NCBI GenBank assembly: GCA_902702965.1
Contig: CACRXP010000699.1
Span: 91,410-155,409, forward strand
Direction of reading: 5' to 3'
Length of the DNA stretch: 64,000 nucleotides
Source of the DNA: Spirometra erinaceieuropaei
Taxonomy: Eukaryota; Platyhelminthes; Cestoda; Diphyllobothriidea; Diphyllobothriidae
Below are positions 54,120-64,000 of the stretch, piece by piece. Made by a program: the position numbers and the translations under genes. Within the stretch, counting starts at the first letter, position 1, and the number at the start of each line of letters is the position of its first letter. The notes under the pieces were generated by a model. That model did not search any database. It worked only from the letters and a program-made list of their open reading frames with translations, and was not told the origin of the DNA.

Positions 54120-55560
54120 TCTCGAGCATGGCCATCAGACCTTGACGCAACGGGGCCTTGAAAAAGGACGCCAGTAATGACAGTAACGACTGTCGGCAAA
54201 GCTCGCCCCCACACCAAAACATATTCCAGCATCTGACGTCTCACACTTAACTGGCAAAGACGACGGCACAGGTGCAGAATTTACTGACGTCATGAAATTT
54301 TTTGATCCACTGGTAGACAGCCTTCCTCGTGTGCCTTCTTGCTGGTGGTCCAGTTGAGAAATGTCATTCTTTTAATCGACTGAGAAATTAGTTGCTTACA
54401 CTCCAACATACACACACATACATACATACATACACACACGCGATAGTTCGATCGTGATTACGACGGTGTCAACCGTATGCCACACAGCAGTGGAGGGAGA
54501 AGAATTGATGACTGGCGCAGGGGTTTATAGTGCAGGTAGACTTGCGCTGCATCTACCTACACTCTCTCCTCTGTCCCCGCCTGATCCTGGTGTCAAGACA
54601 GAGTCAAGAAGACCGGAGACGAGGGAGGCCGCAAGTAGATGGCTCGGACGGATCCTCACCTTGGCGTTCCACCACACTCCCTGTCCCACACAAAAATGAC
54701 CAGGATTTTGACCAACAAACAGAGATTTGGAGGCTAGCACAACCGAAGCCGCACCTAGGCGTGAAGACAAAGCCTGGCTCGGATCCCACATTGTGGTGGG
54801 AGTGCTACAAAGACCACATTAAGAAGGAGCCGTTGCAGCCTGACTCTCAGGCCATCACCAGTCCAGGAGGAGGTCCAAGTTATCCCGTCAGTTGACAAAC
54901 TTCCAAGCCACCGCTTTTATACCGCCGTGATAGTTTCAAGCGCGTCAGATTGTTTATAGTGAGGATGAAAGTGAGCTGAGTCGTCGACCTCACTCTCCCT
55001 TCCCACTCCCACACCCCAGCCGCTGTCCGAGCCCGTCAGCAGACTGGAGTGGCAGATGGCCGCGGTGGCTAGCATGATCGACTGACCATGACTGCGCGCT
55101 CCACAGCACGACCTGGCCCCCCATACACACACACAAACACCAGGATTTCACACAAGGGGGGTTGAACGGCGTGTCTCTCACTTGCGTGAGTGGGCGGTGG
55201 AAGGTGCTGTTTCAGCCCGTCTCCCAGCCCACCAGTCCGCTACTCCACACACAACACACACACAACCGGACGGACTGCGGGGAACGAGTGGGGGTGTCAT
55301 TTAGCAGCCTTCAAATCCACGACGCTTGACGTGTCGGGATAGTTTCAGATCCAAGTCACCCGTGCAGCAGAATTCTCACGGGGACCGTGTCGAGATGCGC
55401 ACTTCCCACTTGCGTGGGGGGTGGTAGTTGGGTGCTTTCGGTGGGTGTGTTGATGTGCAGTGGGCTGGTGGTGGTGGTGGTGGTGGTGGTGGTGGTGGTG
55501 GTGGTGGTGGTGAGGGAGGAAGAGGGGGATGTAAGGGTGTGGTGCAGCCCGCGGTTGACT
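54120..55560 (-). repeat. 3' UTR of LINE copy L3
   Basis: In the minus direction it follows 44731-46010: GACACGTCAAGCG near 55330, TGGAGTAGCGGACTGG near 55240, the AGACCGGAG core at 54610, a CA/CATA microsatellite at 54410-54440, then the distal block down to 54120. Confidence 0.7.
55466..55511. repeat. GGT microsatellite
   Basis: A GGT run. On the minus strand it is a CAC array that would encode His residues just after the last finger of the LINE ORF. Confidence 0.95.
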
Positions 55561-56270
55561 ACCGCAGGTCTTCGTGGGTGAGCATGTGGCCGAGTAGGCC
55601 CATGTGATGCGTGAAGGTGCGAGGACGGTGTGGGCAGTTAAGGCGAGTGCGGTGGGTGTAGATGGGTGCCCAAGGCACTGGTTCGCCAGCCTCTGTGCAA
55701 TGGATTCGCAAGTGACCGACGAGGCCGATGTGTGAGGAGAAGGTGCGGCCGCAGTGAGGGCAGATGTAGTCCTGGTCCTCATATCTGGAGTCAGAGGTTG
55801 CAGGGGTGATGTCTTTAGTTGTGTCAGGGGTGCGTGTGGTGCTGGTGTGCGTGACGGCCGCCAGAGCGGTCGTCGTTGGGGCAATGGAGGAGGAAAAACT
55901 GGGGTGGGGATGAGGAAGAGGAGGGACGCGCGGAGGAGGAGGAGGAGGAGGAGGAGGAGGAGAAGGAGGAGAAGGAGGAGGAGGATGGAAGTGGTGGTTC
56001 GGAAGAAGAGTCAGAGTTGGTTGACGGCGGAGAGGACGAGGAAGAGGCGGACGGAGTAACGACGGTTGGTGCAGTCCGGGAGGCGCAGTTAATGCGAAGG
56101 TGTCTAATAAGTCTAATCCGTGCCCGGAATGTCCGTTGACACTGAGGACACGTTGGAATCGGTTGTGGGTCTGCGTTGCGTAGTGGGCGCAGCTGTGATT
56201 TGCGTGATTCGCGTTTCACTTTGGCGGCGGCGATGCGGTTGGCTTTATAGATCGCAGCGCCTGTCTTCAC
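55560..56270 (-). pseudogene. LINE zinc-finger tail (copy L3)
   Basis: On the minus strand, 56270-55824 gives the linker AAIYKANRIAAAKVKRESRKS and the CX2CX12HX4C finger ([18 protein letters not shown]). A long Ser tract follows, encoded by a trinucleotide array (55935-55985). Then the frame shifts, so the fingers at about 55770-55707 and 55650-55583 are only readable in another frame. Basic residues before the first finger are conserved in copy L2. Confidence 0.75.
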
Positions 56271-58323
56271 TGTCCTCCTCCAAATCGGTCGGTCGGTGGA
56301 GGGCGACGTCTTCCAAGTTTGTCGGGTTAATTTGCAGACGCTTCAGGGAGGACTTCAGTGTATCCTTGTAACGGAGAATTTGGCCTCCTTGGCGACGAGA
56401 ACCCGTGGCGACGTCACCGTAGAAGAGTCGTTTCGGTAGTCGCTCTTCGTCCATTCGCACCAGGGCGCTGCTCGAACGCAGCTGCATTTGTCTCAGCATG
56501 GTGTAGATACTGAGGATTCCCGTCCGTTCCAGTACATCAGTGTTGGGGATTCGATCCTGCCAGCGCAGTCTCAGGATGCGACGAGGAAAACTGAGGTTGA
56601 AGTGGTTCGGTCGGCGTGCCGGCTTCGTGTACACTGTCCAAGTCTCCGTTCCGTATAGCAGCGTCCACAGGAATACGACCTTGTACATCTTCAGCTCCGT
56701 GCTGAGCTGGAGACCGTGACGATTCCAGACAGTGATTTGGAAGTGACCGAAGGCATGATGGGCATCTGAAATCCTGCGGGCGATTTCGTCAGCAATTTTG
56801 ATGCTGCGGGAGAGGGTACTGCCCAGGTACGGGAAGTTCTCCACCACTAGCAGTTGGGTTCTGTTCACACTGATTTGAGGAGTCGACGCGTTAGGATAAG
56901 TGGCTGTGTTGGGTGGCGGCTGATGCATGACCATCGACTTCTGCGTGTTGATGACCGGCCCAAAGTTCTCGCAGGCGGCGGAGAAGAGGTCCATGCTCCG
57001 TTGTATACCTCCTTCAGTAGTTGCATTGAAGACGCAGTCGTCGGCGAAGAGAAGTTCGTGCACGGTGGCTGTGGATACACGCGATTGGAAGTGCATCCGC
57101 CGTTGATTCAGGAGGTGACCGTCCGTCCTGTAGGCGATGCGGATCCCGGGGAGTTCGTCGCGGTAGGCGTCAATCAGCATGGCAGAGAACATAAAACTGA
57201 AAAGGGTAGGCGCCTGCACGCATCCCTGCTTCACTCCGTTGGTCACTGCGAATGCCTCTGAGACAGCTCCGTTGTCCGTGACTCGCGCCATCATACCGTC
57301 GTGCAGCTGACGCATCATCTGAATGAATCACTCGGGACAGCCGAATTTCTGCATGATCTTCCACAGATCTTCACAATTCACCGTGTCGAGGGCTTTCGTC
57401 AGGTCCACGAATGTAGAGTACAGGTGGGTCCGCATCTCCTGGCACTTCTCCTGAAGTTGACGGGCGGCGAAGATCATATCCGTGGTCCCGCGATTACGGC
57501 GGAAGCCGCACTGGCTTTCAGGTAGAAGACTCTGTTCTAGATGATTATTCAGGCGGTTGAGGAGGATGCGGGCAAAGATTTTCGCGGCGATGTTCTGCAA
57601 GGAGATGCCACGGTGATTGTCGCAAAATTGGCGGTTTCTTTTCGTTTGTAGATATGCACGATGGTTGCGTCTTTGAAATCTTGCGGGACTACACCTTGAC
57701 GCCACAGCTCCTGGAAGGGCGCAGTCAGGCAATCCATGAGTTGGGGACCACTGTGCTTGTAGACCTCAGCAGGGATTGCGTCCGATCCGGGTGCTTTCCC
57801 CTGGAGAGTTGCTGCACGGCCCTGATGGTCTCCTGGAGAGATGGCGGGAGGTCGAATTCCACGTTGGTCTCCACTGGCGACAGGCGGACGATGTCGGCGT
57901 CGGAGATGCTGGAGGGACGGTTGACGACGCCTAGGATTTGCTCGACATATGGCTGTAGAATTTGTGTCTTCTCGGTCAAGAGGGTGTTGTTGTCGGCGTT
58001 GAGGAGAGGAGCAGTGCCTTTCGTCGGCGGACCGTGACAGCTTTGATCTCGGAAAAGAAATTCTTCCATTCATTGCTGACCGCGTACCCTTTAATCTCCA
58101 CAGCTTTGCAGGCCGTCCAGGCGTCTTGCATCTCGCGCAGTCGCTGTTGAACTAGACGGCGACTGCGGCAGAAAGCAGCTCTGTTGTCGTCGGTGGGGTG
58201 ATCTACGTAGGCTGTGTGCAGGCGGTTCTTTTCGGCGAGCAGATTGCTGATGACGGCGCTATTGTCGTCGAACCAGTCCTGGTGTTGGCGGCGTGCGCGG
58301 CCGAGGACGGCTATCGCCGTCGA
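56245..58323 (-). pseudogene. RTE-like LINE reverse transcriptase (copy L3)
   Basis: The minus strand reads, in three frames, [69 protein letters not shown] (the usual Phe before Asp is Leu), VKQGCVQAPTLFSFMFSAML, and an intact [15 protein letters not shown]. The thumb region follows with LLYGTETWTVYTKPARRPNHF and [14 protein letters not shown]. The longest open part is 57318-56245. Stops or shifts lie near 58324, 57960, 57730 and 57325. This is the most complete RT in the window but it is not functional as it stands. Confidence 0.85.
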
Positions 58324-59330
58324 CTAGAACGTGTCTCTCAGTTGACACCAACGGTTCTTCACGGAGGCGTTCTCGGCAGCGACGGCGTCGGGGTCGACAG
58401 CGGCGGCAGCGATTGGAAGTTTGTGTAGCCATTGAGCTAGCTTATTGCTGAAATGGAGACGGTGAGCGGACAGAGACAACAAGGGAACCTTCAGCTTACC
58501 TGAGGGTCGCTTACCTTGTGGTCTACTGCGAGGCTGAAGGCGAATACGCATCTTCGAGATTACGAGGCGATGGTCCGTCCTCCCGTCAACACCCGCGATC
58601 GCCTTCGTCACCAGCACGTCCCGCTGATCTCGTCTCCGGACGAGGACATAGTTCAGCAGGTGCCACTGACGCGACCGAGGATGCCTCCAGGTGGCCTTCT
58701 CTCGCTCCGGCAGACAGAAGAACGTGTTCGTCAGGATGAGGCGGTGTTCTGCGCAGGTGCGGAGAAGCAGCAGACCATTGTCGTTTGAGCCACGGAGACC
58801 GTGGGGACCCAGCACTCCCCTCCAGGCAGTATGGTCTGTGCCGACGCGGTCGTTGAAGTCACCAAGGACAATCAACTTGTCCGCCTTCGGCACAGTCGCC
58901 GAGAGGGCGTGCAGGTCCTCGTAGAATTTGTCCCTTGCGGCGGCGTCGGGGCTGGTCATCGGCGGAGCGTAGGCGCTGATGATGGTGGCGAATTTGCCTC
59001 CCAAGATAGGCAGACGGAGGCTCATCAGGCGGTCGTTGATTCCCTGCGGCAAACAGGGCAGTCGTCCCACGATGTCGTTCTGGATGGTGAAGGCGACGCC
59101 CGCGTCTCGTCGCTCTGCCTTGGGTCGACCACTCCAGAAGAAGGTGTAACCGGCAGCCACCTCCTCCAGTTGGCCTTGTTCGGAGAATCGAGTCTCTCTG
59201 AGTGCGGCGATGTACACCTTGTAGCGCGCCAGTTCCCGGCCACTAGCGCTGTCCTCCGTTCCGGTCGGTTGCTCCTCGGATTATCTAAAAGGGAACGAAC
59301 ATTCCAGGCTGCTTGAGTGAGCGGGCTCAC
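58324..59330 (-). pseudogene. RTE-like LINE endonuclease (copy L3)
   Basis: The minus strand begins [26 protein letters not shown] near 59310. A frameshift near 59220 moves to [22 protein letters not shown], with the catalytic Glu kept, then [15 protein letters not shown] and [13 protein letters not shown]. The 297-codon frame (59217-58324) is the longest endonuclease in the window and has all the recognisable APE-type motifs. Its stop at 58324 separates it from the RT part, which in a full-length element is expected in the same ORF. Confidence 0.85.
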
Positions 59331-59339
59331 CCTGCCAGT

Positions 59340-60050
59340 CTGGTGACAACGATTGGGGCGTCGGGAAGGAGGTGGAGAAGAATGTGACGATGGAGAAGAA
59401 GGAGAGGAATAAGAGGTAGGATGAGGAGAATGAGTATGATTGTTGTTGTCGTTGTTGTTGTTGTTGTTATTCTTGTTTCGATTTTGATTTTTTCGACCAT
59501 GTTTAGGACATCTGCGGCCCTGGCTAGCCTGCAGACTGCGTGGTGCCGAGCAGATTTTAGTCCACCTTTTCTAGGCCGTTGCCCTAGAGAGTGCAGGCAG
59601 TGCCACCTCTGAATAGGGCTGCCTATGTGCCTGTTTGGCTCTACCGAACCCCACTATGGGGCCACGACATTTTGTTCGTAGTGGAGAACGACCGAATTTG
59701 CCAGTCTGGCGACTGCGGCGGCGTGAAAGAGATGGAGAAGACGACGAAGGAGAAGAATAGGCAAAAGCATAGGTAGAGTAAGAGGAAGAAGAAGCAGGAT
59801 GAAGAAGAGAGAGTGGATTGTTTTTGTTGTTTCGATTTTGCCTGTTACAACCGTGAGTTAAGCGTCTGCGACCACTGTCAGCCTGCAGACGACGTGGTTC
59901 TCCAGCAATCTTTAGGCCAGCTTTTTCAGTGAGCAGTGTCCCCCCCCCCTAAACAGGGCTGCCTTTATTGTGTCGGGACGGCAGAACTCCACTGTGTCCC
60001 TCGAATTTTGTTGGTAGTGGAAGAACGACTCGAATTTGCCAATGGCCTAC
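59340..60050 (-). promoter_or_regulatory. LINE 5' UTR with two tandem promoter-like monomers (copy L3)
   Basis: On the minus strand two related units follow one another, about 60040-59820 and 59720-59500. Each runs GGCAAATTCG..GTCGTTCTNCAC, CAACAAAAT, CCATAGTGGGGTTCGG-type, GCAGCCCT, ACCACGTNGTCTGCAGGCT, TCGAAACAA. Each ends in a pyrimidine-rich stretch (59815-59722 and 59420-59340). The same unit is present singly at 9830 and 27620. The arrangement recalls the monomeric 5' UTRs of some mammalian L1 elements. Confidence 0.55.
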
Positions 60051-60899
60051 GACATCGCCGTAAGCCCGCGGTCTCCTAGGATGCACCAGATGGGCGCGTC
60101 TCGGCAATGCCGATTCGGAGATCCATCCCACCGGCTGACCAGCGGTGTAGACCGTGCCTCGTCACAACGGTGCCGACGCAGTGACCCATCCGACCAACCA
60201 CCCAGTGGAGTCCACAATACCTTGTGCACGCGGCACAACACGCACCGGGAGTAACTGCCGTGGTCAGGCAGCTCAAGCACTCGCTCCTTCCGACATTCTG
60301 AGGCAGCACAAGGGCAAGTCGCCGCTTCTACGACTCTAACGCGGTGGCACCTAGTAGTCGGTAACGGCCACGTCCACTAACTCGCGAAACCACGTAAAAT
60401 TTGGCTTGAAACTGGTCCTAGAAGGGACTAGAAGGTTCAGCACGTCAAGACGTCACGCCTCATCTTCCCGGACAATAACCGCCATCACCGCGCACCGCAA
60501 CACCCTGCCGTGAATGGGGACGAGGTTGGACACGGTATTTGCCTTCAAGACCAAAAGTTACTCATAGATCAGACGATCACGTTGATCAGATCTTTCCTTC
60601 AGACAGGTCCAGAACAATTTGGAACTTTTGTTTTTATTCCCTTCCTGCGGAAATGTGAGAATTTAGGCAATATCAGATGGACGAATGGTTCGCTGGTGTT
60701 TACTACAACGCACTTCGAACATTCTGCTCCGATATATAGGCAAAGTTTGGTAACATATGGCTGCCTCCTTGCAAATTTGGCAACAACAACAACCAGGCTC
60801 TTGCTTAGTGCGTTCATGTAGTCACTTTGTCAGTCTGAATGAGATTTTCGTAAGTAGACGGCTGCCCTAACAGGATTCTCCGAAAAACGTCCATTGGAG
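60051..60899. other. No recognised feature
   Basis: Two opposed frames of about 75-103 codons at 60510-60821 lack known motifs. No repeat partner was noticed. Confidence 0.4.
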
Positions 60900-61195
60900 T
60901 CAGGTCTCGACAGTTCGACCGTCCTTGCCGACGATGTCCACCGTGAGCTCCACAGCGAGCTGAGTGCAGCCACGGTGACTTGCGCGTGATTTAATTGATA
61001 GCGATGGTACGCTTGCACAGCATCTACCGCACTCTCTCTCTCTTCACCCACCTGGACACGGTGTCAAGACATAGTCAAGACGACCGGAGGCGAGGGAGGG
61101 CGCAGGTGGATGGCGCGGTCGAGCCCACACCTCGGCGCTCCACTCCACACCTCCTGGTCCATACAACAATGACCGGGTTTTGACCAACAACAGCA
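60900..61195 (-). repeat. LINE 3'-end fragment, antisense
   Basis: It contains GTTCGACCGTCC, GACGATGTCCACCGTGAG, CACGGTGACTTGCGCGTG, GCATCTACCGCACTCTCTC and the AAGACGACCGGAGGCG core. A close match to 33690-33900 in the same orientation. Confidence 0.65.
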
Positions 61196-61619
61196 ATAGG
61201 GGGGGGGGCGGCAGCCGGATCTGCCACCGCACCCCTAAATTTTGACATTTGTTATGGTGCGCAAACCGACAACGCCGGTCAGAATCCGACATGGCCCCAG
61301 CGTTGGTCCAGCGCATCTACCACGCGGCCCGTTTGAGGCGGCAAAACAACTGGCTCGAGTTCACCCTATGACGGGGCCAGCTGAGTCCCGGAAATCAACT
61401 TGGTAGGCGTGTCGTGGATTACGTCTGCTTCCTCTGGGCGAACACAGGTTAAATGGCAAGCAGTCTCAGACCGCGCACACAAAAACGTACGTTAGGGTCG
61501 CAATTATTCAGAGTTTCTGGTTAACAATTCAAAACTTGTCGCGGGCCTGATTTAACGGTCTCAGAGATAACTGTGTGAGTAGGAAGGCGTGCATATCCCG
61601 ATTGGGCATAAGCGTCCCT
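61196..61619. repeat. Sequence partly shared with the region after the Gypsy element
   Basis: Bases 61300-61370 resemble 1384-1460: GTTGGTCCAGCGCA, GCGGCCCGTTTG, CACCCTATG. The rest is unassigned. A G-run lies at 61200-61208. Confidence 0.4.
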
Positions 61620-62040
61620 AGTAGGCATGCTATCTCATGAAATGTTAGTCGGGATTCTGAAATTTGTTTCCAGTTGGAAAAGATTGCTTAAGACAGGTTC
61701 TCATTGTGTCACATGCTGTTAATGTATTCCGGTCACGCCAGGATGCCGGCTTACGAATGAGCTCCTTGCTGATCACTTGCACAAACTGCATTCCGTAAAG
61801 AATGACTACTTATATGGAATTAACTTCTCCGATTTATTTTCGATGCTCTTATAAATTCAAATACGTTTTCCGGGGAATATGCACAAACACACCCTTTCTT
61901 CTACCCATTCTGAAGCAAACGATGCCTTCAACTAGTTTACTCAATGAGCATCTTTTGGTTTTAGGAAACCTACCCAATTGTCGAATAAGTTTGAACCCGA
62001 CCTGCCGGTACACCTGCATTCAAGGTTTCTAAACTACAAA
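61620..62040. mobile_element. Degenerate arm of the long-TIR MITE family
   Basis: The segment CTCATGAAATGTTAGTCGGGATTC (61635), CCAGGATGCCGGCTTACGAATGA (61737), CTGCATTCCGTAAAG and TTTTCGATGC follows the left arm of the MITE at 50982 in order. The ends are not clear. Confidence 0.5.
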
Positions 62041-63389
62041 CTGCATAATTTCGTGTAAGGAAAATCGTACATTTGGCGAGTTTTTGAAATTGAGCCGCCA
62101 TCTTTTCCCTACACTTCACTTGGAATTTTTTTTATGTACAGCCGTTGGCCTAGCATACCCGTTATAAACTGACTCCCCCCCCCCCCCATAATGGACTCAT
62201 CTACACATCACGCTGGCATCGTTCTGAAGGAAGTCAAATCTGATGTGAATTCCGCAACTCACTCACCGGTCTTTCTTCACGATGTCGACGGTCGCAGACT
62301 TCGGCAGTTATCGCCTGGTGTTATCTACATTGTGTACGACAGAAAAACATGATTTAAATCCCCCTGCAGGGGTTTCCAAGATAGCTTAGACTCCCCTCCC
62401 ACCACATTGCTGGTATCAAACACCTTAATTTTGGCAGCTGTAGCTGACGGAGTAACGATAATTGCGACTGACACTTCGCGTACCAGATTCCAAGGGTTAG
62501 TAACGTGTTCCGAGTGCACCAAAAGTTCAAGTGTGTTCGAAATAGGGCTAGACATATTTGAGCCAGTAAATCACACCCACGACATATCAGCGTCCTGCAG
62601 ACCCAAGGGACACAGTCGTATAGTTTTGGTGGTGGTGGTGGTGGTGGTGGTGGTGGTGGTGGTGGTGGTGGTAACTGACCTAACTTTACTGCTGCGTTTT
62701 GAAGTAGGCTTATCCGTTTCAAAGTGAGGACAAACAACTGAGGTCCATTACGGATTTTTTCATAACTGAACGACGAAAGTGACTAGAAAGACTGAAGAGA
62801 AACGAATAGTACTCGTTATACGCCGTTCTCCACGCAGACAGAAGTCATCTCTGCTTCAGTATGCTTCTTCGAATAGTAAAAGCCAATTGTTTGTTATAGA
62901 GATATGTGATGGCCACACTAGAATATGCTTAACACGGTGATCTGGAAGGAAGGTGCGTTCAATCCCACACGGATGTAACGTCTATCCAAATGTCGTCTTG
63001 GCAGGACGAAGTAGTATCTCCGCTACCATGCTGTCGCCCCCAGCCCCACCAGCCGCGAAAGCAAAACAAAAGACAGCGTGCAGAGTCTTTACACTTTATA
63101 CAAATGGTCCGGCTCCTTTGCAATTTCTTCCCACGCGGATGAGTCTAGAAAGAACAGATAAACAAAAACAAAATAAGTGAACATATAGATTTACGCATTT
63201 ACTGCACGTCTAAAGACGGCCTAGGCAAGCACAGTTGAAAATCTCCAAAATGCAGTTTGTTACCCGTCGCAAAGAACCTAAGTGCATCATTCAAGCTACA
63301 GCAAATGACAAATCTGATGAAAAGATAACAGGAAATCTGAAATGGTTCTTTAATCATGATGAGTTACTTCTAAGTGCATTAACGTCAAG
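62041..63389. other. No gene recognised; two simple repeats
   Basis: A C-run at 62176-62187 and a GGT array at 62628-62672. Frames of up to 127 codons cross the GGT array (poly-Val/Pro) and are artefacts. No repeat partner was noticed for the rest. Confidence 0.45.
62628..62672. repeat. GGT microsatellite
   Basis: Fifteen GGT units. Confidence 0.95.
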
Positions 63390-63900
63390 GATAAGCCCAG
63401 GATATTGAAATCACGCCAGAATGCCCACTTTCGAATCTACTTCTTTACAGTCCTCTGAAAGAGCAGCACTCGCCGAAGAATGGCTACTTAAGTAGTGCGA
63501 TTTTTTCCATTGATTTTCGATGGTTTCTACACTTTAAAGAAAACATGCTCGAAACGGTCCTTTCTTGTGCGTATTTATTGCAAAATTTACAAGTCCTTCT
63601 CGGTATTTTCTTAATCGCATACAAGAATATATGACTTTCCTCGAATAAAAAATATTTCCTGCTTGATAGCTTGGAAACTATGAAAGCAAATGCTGGGACT
63701 TCATTTGACACCGAATGAGTTCGAGAAGGGATACTTTTCAGGACAACTTCCATCAAATGCATTTTCATCTATAAGGACAACAAACACGAACGAGAAAGTC
63801 ATATTACTTAAGTACTCACTTTGTCGAGTGTTATTGCTGCAGACATCCGGAAAGGAGCATATTCGAATGCAGACATCCTGGGCAATGATCTCAAAATTTT
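63390..63900. mobile_element. Degenerate MITE with inverted arms
   Basis: The left arm CGCCAGAATGCCCACTTTCG...GGCTACTTAAGTAGTG (63413-63500) is mirrored by TTACTTAAGTACTCAC...CAGACATCCTGGGC (63804-63880) in reverse complement. Both follow the arms of the 50982 MITE. The very ends are eroded. Confidence 0.5.
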
Positions 63901-64000
63901 GCTAAACAGTGTGAGTGCGCAATTCGCGAAAGTGGGACGCGTGAACAGTTTACTTCTTTGCGTATATATCGAAACAGGAAGATCCTGCCCAAAATCCGTT

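Noticed and set aside
60510..60821. Possible small host gene on either strand
   Set aside because: Opposed frames of similar length, no motif, no start context or splice signals I would trust.
62354..62740. 127-codon minus-strand frame with a poly-Pro run
   Set aside because: The run is the GGT microsatellite read in antisense. The flanks show no domain.

Overview
The window looks like repeat-rich, intergenic DNA from a metazoan nuclear genome. No host protein-coding gene could be supported. The mix points to a flatworm, and I would guess a diphyllobothriid-type tapeworm: a Ty3/Gypsy pol end, RTE-like LINEs whose ORF runs into C2H2 zinc fingers, Penelope-like elements with GIY-YIG domains, a CR1/jockey-type RT fragment, a Merlin-like transposase remnant, mariner-like MITEs and tRNA-derived SINEs. 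The taxon is an inference, not something read from a marker gene. A 156-base run of N (52321-52476) shows that this is a draft assembly.

Layout. 1-1480: end of a Gypsy element with its polypurine tract and 3' LTR. 1690-3290: a dispersed repeat with a long polypyrimidine tract, tandemly duplicated and interrupted by a small fold-back insertion. From 3290 onwards a multi-kilobase repeat unit recurs four times: A (about 3290-9830, plus), B (about 16905-27060, plus), C (about 36000-42170, inverted) and D (about 46020-49230, inverted and partial). Units A, B and C are each followed, in the same orientation, by the 5' promoter-like region of one LINE family. 10220-15840 holds a tRNA-like sequence, a CR1-like RT pseudogene, two telomere-like degenerate tracts and LINE 3' fragments. 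28000-31250, 33040-35940, 42230-46010 and 52477-60050 are LINE copies in various states: 5' half only, internally deleted, 5'-truncated, and nearly full length. 49640-53800 is dominated by a tRNA-Arg-like SINE with inverted flanking blocks. 60050-64000 is mostly unassigned, with degenerate MITE arms.

The most interesting signal is RNA-level. The tRNA-Arg-like SINE carries, downstream of its box A/box B head, a segment that fits the hammerhead ribozyme core: CUGANGA, a short stem II, GAAA, a palindromic stem III, UH, and a 6-bp stem I. It is seen in seven copies, with paired changes in stem I and two copies 312 nt apart in tandem. This is the layout expected of a retrozyme, that is, self-cleaving tandem transcripts giving small circular RNAs. 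A second, different hammerhead-like domain lies at 19309-19434 in an insertion specific to unit B. Both are predictions from primary sequence and hand folding.

Other structures not explained by ordinary annotation are a 402-bp near-perfect palindrome with a G-rich loop and a 12-bp target duplication (16477-16904), a perfect 108-bp inverted repeat present in only one repeat unit (7180-7657), an internally deleted LINE that leaves a stand-alone Ser-rich zinc-finger ORF (34960-35412), and tandem 5' monomers on the longest LINE copy (59440-60050).
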